A DNA stretch of 21,498 bases. Origin: CALARM01 sp964431735. Lineage in GTDB: Bacteria > Vulcanimicrobiota > SpSt-956 > JAKJGF01. The position numbers and the translations under genes are program-made. The notes under the pieces were generated by a model. The model was not told where the DNA came from. It did not search any database and saw only the letters and a program-made list of their open reading frames with translations. Shown piece by piece: positions 1 to 5,704 of this stretch; position 1 is the stretch's first letter, and the number at the start of each line of letters is the position of its first letter. The DNA lies in contig CAYSLJ010000122.1 of assembly GCA_964431735.1 (NCBI GenBank), positions 1-21,498 on the forward strand, written 5' to 3'.

Positions 1-18
1 ACACCTTATTTTTTTTAA

Positions 19-291
19 CTTTTAAAATTCAAATTCAGTAAACTCACGCTAGATGATATAGAGAAACAGCTAGACAAGCAAAAACTTTCTACAAATAAGG
101 ATTTTCTAAAAAAGAGAATGATTATAGTAGAACCAGTATTTGGAATTATTAAACATGTTATGGGCTTTCGGAGATGGACATTAAGAGGTCTTGAGAATGT
201 GAAAGCTCAATGGGCAATGCTTTGTTCAGTATATAATCTAAAGAAATTATATAAGAACTGGCTTTCAGGGAAAATTCTACTTGCTTGTTAA
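19..291 (+). pseudogene. C-terminal remnant of an IS1182-like transposase
   Basis: The reading frame ending at the TAA at 289-291 contains the segments IIVEPVFGIIKHVMGFRRW and LRGLENVKAQWAMLCSVYNL. These match the C-terminal end of DDE transposases of the IS1182 type, where the Glu of VEPVFG is the last acidic catalytic residue. In the same frame a stop lies at 16-18, so only about 90 residues are open and the catalytic Asp residues and N-terminus are absent. The remnant is therefore either a broken gene or the end of an element cut by the window edge. An IS-like end follows at 428-448. The family call rests on motif recognition; IS5-group elements with a similar C-terminal domain are the alternative. 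Confidence 0.75.
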
Positions 292-337
292 AATGAAATT
301 ATAGGAAAAGGAGTAAGATAGTTCATAAAATATATGT

Positions 338-359
338 GAGGAAAACTGAAGTTTTCCTC
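338..359. repeat. Perfect hairpin inside the IS 3' end
   Basis: A 9-bp perfect stem (GAGGAAAAC / GTTTTCCTC) encloses a TGAA tetraloop. It lies between the transposase stop and the IS end. No T-run follows, so it is not a clear intrinsic terminator. It may be an internal subterminal structure of the IS. Confidence 0.5.
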
Positions 360-427
360 TACAAAGGAGCTTTAAACAGGTTGAAATTTTTCAAAAACCT
401 GATTTAATAGATATTATAAAAATTCGT

Positions 428-448
428 GAGGCTTTTTGAGACAGCCTC
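428..448. mobile_element. Right terminus of the IS1182-like element
   Basis: The segment begins GAGGCTTTTT and ends GAGACAGCCTC, which is itself an imperfect palindrome (GAGGC...GCCTC) and has the TTTTGAGACAGCC signature common at ends of IS1182-type elements. It lies about 135 bp downstream of the transposase stop. The next base begins a heptamer repeat tract belonging to a truncated MITE copy, so the IS junction is at about 448/449. The left end of the element is not in the window, so target duplication cannot be checked. Confidence 0.5.
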
Positions 449-510
449 CGCGTCACGCGTTACGCGTCACGAAGCACTTAATTTCTAATAAGTTATGAAA
501 CTAACTATAA
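449..510. repeat. Truncated third copy of the MITE-like repeat
   Basis: The segment holds three heptamers (CGTCACG, CGTTACG, CGTCACG), then a spacer related to CTTAAATTCTAATAA, and ends with GTTATGAAACTAACTATAA. That last 19-mer is identical to one terminus of the full element at 8653-8799. The other half is missing and is replaced by the IS end at 448. The element has one heptamer fewer than the two complete copies. Confidence 0.7.
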
Positions 511-570
511 TAATTAAAAAATTATCCGCCTAATAGAAACATAAAAGGGAATATTTATTTCGTCACGGTA

Positions 571-642
571 TCAGGTAAAAGACAATATTGTTATAGCTTA
601 TTATTAATAAAGGAATTTTTAATAATATGTCTTTTACCCTGA
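571..642. repeat. Long inverted repeat upstream of the secreted-protein gene
   Basis: The left arm TCAGGTAAAAGAC (571-583) pairs with the right arm GTCTTTTACCCTGA (629-642) with a single bulged base. About 45 AT-rich nucleotides lie between, including a second weaker pairing around ATATTGTTAT and AATAATAT. It ends about 120 bp before the gene at 761. It could be a structured leader or a decayed small mobile element; I do not recognise a known riboswitch. The rest of 511-760 holds only a doubtful small ORF. Confidence 0.4.
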
Positions 643-666
643 GACCTTATATTTACGGAGATGAGC

Positions 667-807
667 ATGAATAAATCATATGTAATTTCTGTCAAACGTA
701 ACGGGAATTACAGGATTTTGTTAAATGCTTACAGGGGAAAAATAAAACGGAGGTGTTTTTATGAGAGTAAAATTGATATGTATTGTCTTTTTACTGATTA
801 TGCTTAA
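667..807 (+). CDS. Possible small ORF overlapping the next gene start
   Basis: An ATG at 667 follows ACGGAG with a six-base spacing and opens about 46 codons, beginning MNKSYVISVKRNGNYRILL and ending at the TAA at 805-807. It overlaps the start of the gene at 761 by 47 bp in another frame. The basic composition and good ribosome-binding site are suggestive, but I do not recognise the product. The overlapping tail may simply be the shadow of the downstream gene. Confidence 0.15.
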   Translation: MNKSYVISVKRNGNYRILLNAYRGKIKRRCFYESKIDMYCLFTDYA

Positions 808-1252
808 TATGACTGTTTTGTACGGAGAAGAAAATGTAAAAAACACGGAAAAAGCAGTGGGCGATACGGGAACCGATAAACTTACGGAAGAACTTTCAAG
901 TGATGATGCGAGTGTCAGAGAAAAAGCCATTGACAGGATTTTTTCCGAAGCAATTGCAACAGTAAAGGAATCTGTTAAATTTTCTACCGAAAAAGGAAAT
1001 GTAACAGATAGCGAAAAAAAGATTGTAGATTTAACCATGAATGTTCTGGAGAAATATGCGGAAAAATCTTCTGATATAAAAGGAGAAATAAAAGGTGATT
1101 TAAATAAATTACTTTCTGATCCCGATACAAGAGAAATAATAGCTCCGTTCATAGGTGTTTTCCTCCAGGTAATTAAGGAGGAAGTTGCCAGGGAAAAAGT
1201 TTCCGGTGAAAAATCTGAAGGAGCGGTAGATAAATCGTCTGATAAAAAGTAA
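761..1252 (+). CDS. Small secreted, highly charged helical protein of unknown function
   Basis: The 163-residue product begins with a typical Sec signal peptide: basic MRVK, then a hydrophobic core ICIVFLLIMLNMTVLY, with likely cleavage near residue 22 (LYG-EE). The mature part is rich in Glu, Lys, Asp and Ser with helical segments and no Cys, which suggests a soluble extracytoplasmic helical protein. The segment SSDDASVREKAIDRIFSEA looks a little like one HEAT-type helical hairpin, but this is weak. The start is supported by CGGAGGTG seven bases or so upstream. The gene stands alone, followed by a heptamer repeat and a strong terminator. I do not recognise the family, and nothing in the neighbouring genes assigns a role. 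Confidence 0.75.
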   Translation: MRVKLICIVFLLIMLNMTVLYGEENVKNTEKAVGDTGTDKLTEELSSDDASVREKAIDRIFSEAIATVKESVKFSTEKGNVTDSEKKIVDLTMNVLEKYAEKSSDIKGEIKGDLNKLLSDPDTREIIAPFIGVFLQVIKEEVAREKVSGEKSEGAVDKSSDKK

Positions 1253-1262
1253 TTTATATAAT

Positions 1263-1286
1263 CGTGATACGTGACGCGTGACGCGA
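1263..1286. repeat. Short heptamer repeat tract
   Basis: Four imperfect 7-bp units of the CGTGATA / CGTGACG type occur just after the stop codon of the secreted protein. They belong to the same sequence family as the MITE arms but have no terminal inverted repeats. Confidence 0.6.
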
Positions 1287-1333
1287 GAGAGAATACTATT
1301 CATTCAATTATAGCCGGTTCTAAAGTTCTGTTA

Positions 1334-1383
1334 AATGAGCAGTGAGTGGGAAAAGTCCCACCAGTTCACTGCTCATTCTTTTT
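1334..1383 (+). terminator. Strong intrinsic terminator
   Basis: A 12-bp outer stem (AATGAGCAGTGA at 1334-1345 with TCACTGCTCATT at 1366-1377) continues into a 6-bp inner stem (GTGGGA / TCCCAC) with an AAAG loop. Only a 4-nt bulge, CAGT, interrupts the 3' side. CTTTTT follows directly. It would end the transcript of the gene at 761 and isolate the FliF-like gene. Confidence 0.75.
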
Positions 1384-1485
1384 GACCTGTATTATATTAT
1401 CTAAAAAAATTCTTTTTTATGGGAATTTTTTGAAATCCTTTACGACTGAATAGGTGAGAAGAAAATTTTAAGGAGGTATCGCAAT

Positions 1486-3150
1486 ATGTCAGACAAACAG
1501 AAGTTCTTCAATCCTGTTACGGTAATTAAAAACTGGCCTCTCTCCGTCAGGATAGGTGCCGGTATAATTCTTATAATGTTTATAGCAGGAGGATTGTTAT
1601 ATAATAATTATCTTTTTAACAGACAATTGATTTCTATTTACAATAATACCATAGAAGTAGACGAGATTGATCAGATGAGGAATATATTGAGTAATTCAGG
1701 ATATAAAGAAGGAGTGGATTTCTCCGTTCAGACAGCAGATAAAAAATCTTTTATTCTCGTCAGAAGAGATCTGGCCGGTACCGTACAGGATCAACTTGCC
1801 GGCGAAGGACTTCCTTCCAGTGAAGTTAATGTTCCTGAAACAGGTTTCAGTTCGACACAGGATCAGATAGAAGATGCCCGGAGAATTGAACTTGAGCAGA
1901 GGATTGCAAGAGACGTGAAAAATATGGAAGGTATAAAGAAAGCCACTGTCCGTATAGTTCCTCCCAGAGATTCTCTCTTTGAAAACGAAGAAGGCAAACA
2001 GCCTGCAAAAGCTTCTGTTTATATAGAGACAAAAAACGGTTATAAAATAAACATCGGTAAAACAGAGAGTATTATGGCACTTGTATCCAATTCCTTTCAG
2101 GGACTTGAGAAAAAGAATGTAGTGGTAGTAGATGAAGATGGAAAAATTCTTTCGGATTCAGTAATAGCAGGTGATGACCCCAATGGAAGTCTCCCTCTGG
2201 ATGTAAGACAGGCAAGACAGTATGAACTTCAGGAAAAATATACAAAGAATATCCAGGAATTCCTTGACGGTATACTCGGTGAAGGCAATTCAAAGGTTCT
2301 TGTCAATGTATCCCTTAATTTTGACGGTGTAGAAAGAATGATGACCGTTTACGGCAATCCCGGCAGTACAGCCGGAACAATGCCTCAGCCACAGGAAAGT
2401 AACGACGGAATTATTACCATAGGAGGCCGTTCAATAGGACAGGTCAATCAGGACGGAAGCTTCAGACCATGTGGAGATGAAGTTGTACCGGAAAGTAATG
2501 GAGTACATGTATTGAGTATGGAGAGACTGAGAGAAAAATATAATAAAGGTAACGGAGAAACTATATCAGCTACAGGTGCCGGTTATGATAAGATAGAAGA
2601 ACGTTTTAATTATCAGCTCAACAGTTATCAGACAAAGATTGTTCCAGCAACAGGTAAAGTTGAAAAAATATCTGTTGCCCTTGCACTGAATAATGTGCCT
2701 GAAAAATATATATCAGACCTCAAGGATGTTGTAGGTGCCTCTATAGGTATTGATGAAAGCAGGGGAGATTTTATAAGTGTTATAAATAAACCTATGCACA
2801 CAGTTCCTCAGGTAGCTATGAATAGACCTAAGATAACTGCTGTAAATCCGGTTAATTCGAAAACTTTTGTATGGACCGGTGCTTTTATAATAATGGTCTG
2901 TCTTTTAATATACGGTCTTTATATGATAAAAGAGAAAAAGAGTAATAATATAAAAATGAAACTCTGCCTTACAGCAGGGCCGTCTACAGGGATTAATTCT
3001 ATTACGGATCTTATAAGTGATAAAGGCGGAAGAACAGTAGCACCTTCCACATTCAAATCCTTTGACCGTTTGACCAGTATGGCAAAGGAAAAGCCAAATA
3101 AAGTAGCGGAATTATTGAAAACCTCATGGATGGCTGATAAAGGGGCGTAA
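1486..3150 (+). CDS. fliF: FliF-type flagellar MS-ring protein
   Basis: FliF forms the membrane ring on which the flagellar rotor and export gate are built. The 554-residue product has the usual FliF length and plan: a transmembrane helix near 22-42, a first ring-building motif at about 50-107, a second YscJ/FliF-like domain at about 118-225, a third ring-building region starting RQARQYELQEKY, a second transmembrane helix near 460-481 and a cytoplasmic tail. The tail ends SMAKEKPNKVAELLKTSW, which resembles the FliG-binding motif of FliF. The segment ERFNYQLNSYQTKIVPATGK matches the family before the GKVEKISVAL strand. A Gly/Pro-rich insertion (about residues 290-350) interrupts the third domain. 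AAGGAGGT eight bases upstream fixes the start. No fliG, fliE, flgB or other flagellar gene is adjacent, which is unusual. A specialised or relict ring protein is possible. Confidence 0.85.
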   Translation: MSDKQKFFNPVTVIKNWPLSVRIGAGIILIMFIAGGLLYNNYLFNRQLISIYNNTIEVDEIDQMRNILSNSGYKEGVDFSVQTADKKSFILVRRDLAGTVQDQLAGEGLPSSEVNVPETGFSSTQDQIEDARRIELEQRIARDVKNMEGIKKATVRIVPPRDSLFENEEGKQPAKASVYIETKNGYKINIGKTESIMALVSNSFQGLEKKNVVVVDEDGKILSDSVIAGDDPNGSLPLDVRQARQYELQEKYTKNIQEFLDGILGEGNSKVLVNVSLNFDGVERMMTVYGNPGSTAGTMPQPQESNDGIITIGGRSIGQVNQDGSFRPCGDEVVPESNGVHVLSMERLREKYNKGNGETISATGAGYDKIEERFNYQLNSYQTKIVPATGKVEKISVALALNNVPEKYISDLKDVVGASIGIDESRGDFISVINKPMHTVPQVAMNRPKITAVNPVNSKTFVWTGAFIIMVCLLIYGLYMIKEKKSNNIKMKLCLTAGPSTGINSITDLISDKGGRTVAPSTFKSFDRLTSMAKEKPNKVAELLKTSWMADKGA

Positions 3151-3217
3151 TGGGTGATAGGGCCAATGGGGCAGCATATTACTGAGTAAAATATATGCTT
3201 TCGTGACGGAAAGAACT

Positions 3218-3246
3218 TCAGGGACGAGATAATAGCTCGTCCCTGA
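3218..3246 (+). terminator. Hairpin after the fliF-like gene, possible terminator
   Basis: A perfect 11-bp stem (TCAGGGACGAG / CTCGTCCCTGA) has a 7-nt loop. It is followed by GTTGTTTAT, a poor T-tract. It lies about 70 bp after the stop of the FliF-like gene and immediately before the MITE end at 3252. A weaker 7-bp stem (AGCATAT / ATATGCT, 3173-3199) precedes it. Confidence 0.5.
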
Positions 3247-3251
3247 GTTGT

Positions 3252-3398
3252 TTATAGTTAGTTTCATAACAATCCATACTTAATGACCTCGTAATGCGTA
3301 AAGCGTGATGCGTGATACGCAGGGATTAAACCCGTCACGCGTTACGCGTTACGCGTCACGACAACTTAAATTCCAATAAGTTATGAAATACACTATAA
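3252..3398. mobile_element. 147-bp MITE-like palindromic element, copy A
   Basis: The ends are 19-bp imperfect terminal inverted repeats: TTATAGTTAGTTTCATAAC and, inverted, TTATAGTGTATTTCATAAC (16 of 19 matching). Between them are two opposed heptamer arrays of four units each (GTAATGC-type and CGTTACG-type) around a central AGGGATTAAACCC, so the whole element can fold into one long cruciform. No protein is encoded. The copy at 8653-8799 is the same length, inverted in the window and differs at about seven positions. Both copies are bordered by TA, which could be the target duplication of a Tc1/mariner or IS630-type transposase. Confidence 0.8.
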
Positions 3399-3404
3399 AC
3401 TTTT

Positions 3405-3443
3405 TTGCATAGATAACTGCATCACTGAAATTTATCTGTGCAA
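3405..3443. repeat. Inverted repeat beside MITE copy A
   Basis: TTGCATAGATAA (3405-3416) pairs with TTATCTGTGCAA (3432-3443) over 12 bp with one G-T pair and a 15-nt loop. AGGAG follows, and then an ATG at 3455 that opens only a six-codon frame (MEKYNC). The remainder of 3444-3547 is AT-rich with nothing recognisable. Function unknown: a leader hairpin for the small Cys-rich gene downstream is possible. Confidence 0.35.
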
Positions 3444-3547
3444 AGGAGCATAAACATGGAAAAATATAATTGCTGAAGGATTTGTTTGATAATTTTTGAA
3501 TATTGTAGTCAGTTATATTGTAGTTCATGACAAATTACAGATAATCC

Positions 3548-3578
3548 ACGCGTCACACGTTACGCGTCACCCGTTACG
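3548..3578. repeat. Heptamer repeat tract before the Cys-rich gene
   Basis: The tract contains about four CGTCACR / CGTTACG type units. It lies 25 bp upstream of the start codon of the gene at 3603, so it would be in the 5' untranslated region. It has no terminal inverted repeats of the MITE type. Confidence 0.55.
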
Positions 3579-3602
3579 AAATAAAAAAAAGGCGGTGTTA
3601 TT

Positions 3603-3836
3603 ATGGCATTACACACATGTAAAACATGCGGCGCAGTCGCTCCTGACACGGGGCATCTCTGTGAACCGGTTGAAGCAGATAAAATATATGTATGTGATTA
3701 CTGCGGAGAAAAAGCTGCTCAGAAGGCCCATCTCTGTAAACCGAAACTGGCAAAAATCAGTTATTACTGTGAAGCCTGTGGTAGGTCTGCAGTAAAAGAA
3801 GATGAATTGTGTAAACCAAGAGTCGTAGAAGGATAA
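3603..3836 (+). CDS. Small zinc-ribbon-like protein with three Cys triads
   Basis: The 77-residue product contains nine or so cysteines in a clear threefold pattern: CKTCG then HLCEP (C6, C9, C20), CDYCG then HLCKP (C31, C34, C45), and CEACG then ELCKP (C55, C58, C70). Each unit is a CxxCG knuckle followed 10-11 residues later by a Cys-(Glu/Lys)-Pro. This is most simply read as zinc or other metal binding, but the odd number of three ligands per unit is unlike a standard four-Cys ribbon. The start is chosen by the ATG after the GGCGGTG site; two of the repeats also carry His before the third Cys, which could be a fourth ligand. It stands alone and is convergent with the ATP-grasp gene. The function is unknown; a nucleic-acid-binding, metallothionein-like or assembly role cannot be separated here. 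Confidence 0.75.
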   Translation: MALHTCKTCGAVAPDTGHLCEPVEADKIYVCDYCGEKAAQKAHLCKPKLAKISYYCEACGRSAVKEDELCKPRVVEG

Positions 3837-3842
3837 AAACAT

Positions 3843-3897
3843 AATGCGTGATGTGTAACGATAACCTTACGCATCACGCATTACGCATTACGTTTTT
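3843..3897. terminator. Repeat-derived bidirectional terminator between convergent genes
   Basis: AATGCGTGATGTGTAA (3843-3858) pairs with TTACGCATCACGCATT (3867-3882) over 16 bp with one G-T wobble and an 8-nt loop. A further heptamer unit and a run of five Ts (3893-3897) follow; the T-run overlaps the stop codon of the minus-strand gene. Both arms are made of the same heptamers as the MITE arms. Confidence 0.6.
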
Positions 3898-5266
3898 AGC
3901 TTACATAAAATACAGGAACCATGCCTCCGCCCTGGTGGACATTTATTATTGCGCCGGAAGCGGCTCTTACATAGGCTCCTCCGAATTCTCCGTCATAGGC
4001 CCAGAAATTGATATTTACATTTTTTGCCTGGAATCCCATGAATTTACCTTCATCCACTACAGGGAATTCGTCTGCCGGTATAGGAACCATTTCCTGTACC
4101 ACATAGGTGTTACCCGGTTCCATTGCAGTCTTTAAAGTGTCTTTCCACTCATCATCTGTCACGGCAGGGCCTACCATTACGCCATGTCCGCCATAACCGG
4201 AATTCGGCTTTAATACAAGCTTTTCTTTGTTGTTTTTGATTAAATCAAGGATATTTACTTTTTCTCCGTGATAATCTGTTTCCAGATCTCTTACAAGGCG
4301 TGTAAATGGAATATACTTTTTAATAACTTCCAGTTCCTCTTCTGTAAAGAGATAGGAAAATCTGTCGTCATGCATGATGGCAAGAACTGATTTTAATCCG
4401 CCTACACGGGAACAGAAGGGATTTACAAAGCAGATATTTCCGTCTTCATAGGCTTTAAGGGCTGCATCTGTGTGTCCGTAGTAAGGTGCATCAAGGAATT
4501 CCTGAACTGCATCACGGTATATTACATGGACAACCTGTCCGTCTTTTGTCAGATGTTTTCCGTCATAGGCAAAATCTCTCGGATCTGCATATATGGCTTT
4601 ATGGCCTTTCTGTATAAGGGTGTCTACTATTACCTTTACATCGGAAAGGATTGTTGAATCACTGGCACATACTATGGCGAACAGTGGATCTGATACCGGT
4701 GTTTCACCTTTTGCTTTACAGAATTCGTGATATTTTTTAAGAAGCATTTTTGTATGGGTATCCAGGAATTTATCAGCTTCCAGTTTGAAGGTTTCCCCTG
4801 CTTTTTTCATGGTAGGAAGTTCTTTGAACATGTCAACCATTACATCATGCCATCCCATACCGGAAGGGCTGTCACAGTTAAATTCTATGAATTTTATGTC
4901 TCCGTTTTCAGGCATATAAAATGCATCAAGACGGGAAACTATCTGTCTTCTGGGATATACCTGATTCATTTTCGCATATTTTTCAACAAGATCTTTCAAT
5001 TCCAGAAGATTTTTGAATTTCGGATCTGTAAAGAATGCTTCTGCTACTTTTTCAATGGCAGACATAATATTATTGGTGGCATGTTTAAAAGAAGGCTTTG
5101 CTTCTTTAGATACCATATAGGGCTTTAAGAAAGTAGGGAATGGTTTGCCCTTCATCGTCATATCATATTTTGCCATTTCTATGGCAAGATTCTTCATTTC
5201 ATTTACCGGATCACCTTTGCCGAGGATCTCTTTAAAATGAGCATTAATTTTTGTAACTATAGACAT
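3896..5266 (-). CDS. ATP-grasp-like ligase, glutathionylspermidine-synthase type
   Basis: The 456-residue product looks like an ATP-grasp carboxylate-amine ligase of the circularly permuted or glutathionylspermidine-synthase-like group. Visible landmarks are SRLDAF (111-116), FIEFNCDSPSGMGWHD (127-141), VNPFCSRVGG (281-290), the nucleotide-binding Gly-rich loop LVLKPNSGYGGHGVMVG (350-366), and YVVQEMVPIP (388-397), which resembles the strand carrying the ATP-clamping acidic residue. The C-terminal end is rich in Gly (VHQGGGMVPVF). There is no signal peptide, so it should be cytoplasmic. Substrates cannot be inferred and no polyamine or glutathione genes are nearby. GGAGGTCAGTT upstream supports the start, and a good promoter precedes it. 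It is transcribed alone. Confidence 0.65.
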   Translation of the reverse strand: MSIVTKINAHFKEILGKGDPVNEMKNLAIEMAKYDMTMKGKPFPTFLKPYMVSKEAKPSFKHATNNIMSAIEKVAEAFFTDPKFKNLLELKDLVEKYAKMNQVYPRRQIVSRLDAFYMPENGDIKFIEFNCDSPSGMGWHDVMVDMFKELPTMKKAGETFKLEADKFLDTHTKMLLKKYHEFCKAKGETPVSDPLFAIVCASDSTILSDVKVIVDTLIQKGHKAIYADPRDFAYDGKHLTKDGQVVHVIYRDAVQEFLDAPYYGHTDAALKAYEDGNICFVNPFCSRVGGLKSVLAIMHDDRFSYLFTEEELEVIKKYIPFTRLVRDLETDYHGEKVNILDLIKNNKEKLVLKPNSGYGGHGVMVGPAVTDDEWKDTLKTAMEPGNTYVVQEMVPIPADEFPVVDEGKFMGFQAKNVNINFWAYDGEFGGAYVRAASGAIINVHQGGGMVPVFYVS

Positions 5267-5300
5267 AACTGACCTCCTATTTTTTAATTAGAATAAAAAT

Positions 5301-5329
5301 AATATAACAGATAATATTTATAAACTCAA
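5301..5329 (-). promoter_or_regulatory. Sigma-70-like promoter for the ATP-grasp gene
   Basis: On the minus strand, TTGAGT (5329-5324) and TATATT (5306-5301) are separated by 17 bp. The -10 lies about 35 bp before the start codon at 5266. There is no competing ORF. Confidence 0.5.
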
Positions 5330-5357
5330 TGGTTTTTTTAAAAAATACCTTTAAAAT

Positions 5358-5416
5358 CGTGACGCGTAATTTACGTGACGCGTGACGCGTAACGCGTCAC
5401 GGGTGGTACCGTGATG
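5358..5416. repeat. Heptamer repeat array left of the assembly gap
   Basis: CGTGACG, CGTAACG and CGTCACG-type units run up to the gap, followed by a small palindromic tail (CACGGGTGGTACCGTG). Bases 5362-5416 are exactly repeated after the gap. Confidence 0.75.
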
Positions 5417-5516
5417 NNNNNNNNNNNNNNNNNNNNNNNNNNNNNNNNNNNNNNNNNNNNNNNNNNNNNNNNNNNNNNNNNNNNNNNNNNNNNNNNNNNN
5501 NNNNNNNNNNNNNNNN
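5417..5516. other. Assembly gap of 100 Ns
   Basis: One hundred unknown bases are flanked on both sides by the same 55-bp sequence (5362-5416 and 5517-5571). A round-number gap between identical ends indicates a scaffold join within a repeat, so the true length is unknown and may be zero or negative. Confidence 0.98.
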
Positions 5517-5619
5517 ACGCGTAATTTACGTGACGCGTGACGCGTAACGCGTCACGGGTGGTACCGTGATGCGTAATGCGTAATGCGTAATGCGTAATTT
5601 ATGTAACGCGTAACGCGCA
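5517..5619. repeat. Heptamer repeat array right of the assembly gap
   Basis: After the 55-bp duplicate, four perfect tandem GCGTAAT units occupy 5571-5598. Diverged units of the GTAACGC type follow to about 5619. There is no coding potential. Confidence 0.8.
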
Positions 5620-5643
5620 GGGTATGCCTGCTCACTGATCACG

Positions 5644-5700
5644 ACTCACTTCTCACTTTTCACTCTTCACTCTTCACTCTTCACTCTTCACTACTCACGA
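5644..5700. repeat. Second heptamer family, TTCACTC tandem array
   Basis: Four perfect TTCACTC units (5659-5686) are flanked by diverged units such as CTCACTT and TTCACTA. The period is 7 bp, as in the neighbouring GCGTAAT array, but the sequence differs. The array ends against the stop codon (5705-5707) of the minus-strand TPR gene. Confidence 0.8.
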
Positions 5701-5704
5701 CCCA

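Noticed and set aside
3405..3480. Known riboswitch in the leader of the Cys-rich gene
   Set aside because: Apart from one 12-bp stem I see no conserved core of any riboswitch class I know, and the ATG after the hairpin opens only six codons.
3496..3795. 99-codon plus-strand ORF overlapping the Cys-rich gene
   Set aside because: It reads through a heptamer repeat and overlaps the real gene at 3603 in another frame. It has no convincing ribosome-binding site, while the gene at 3603 has a regular Cys pattern.
3848..5128. Plus-strand ORFs opposite the ATP-grasp gene
   Set aside because: They are antisense shadows of a long, motif-bearing minus-strand gene and have hydrophobic, Phe/Tyr-rich translations typical of antisense AT-rich DNA.
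5358..5700. CRISPR array
   Set aside because: The units are 7 bp and contiguous, with no unique spacers of constant length and no cas genes.
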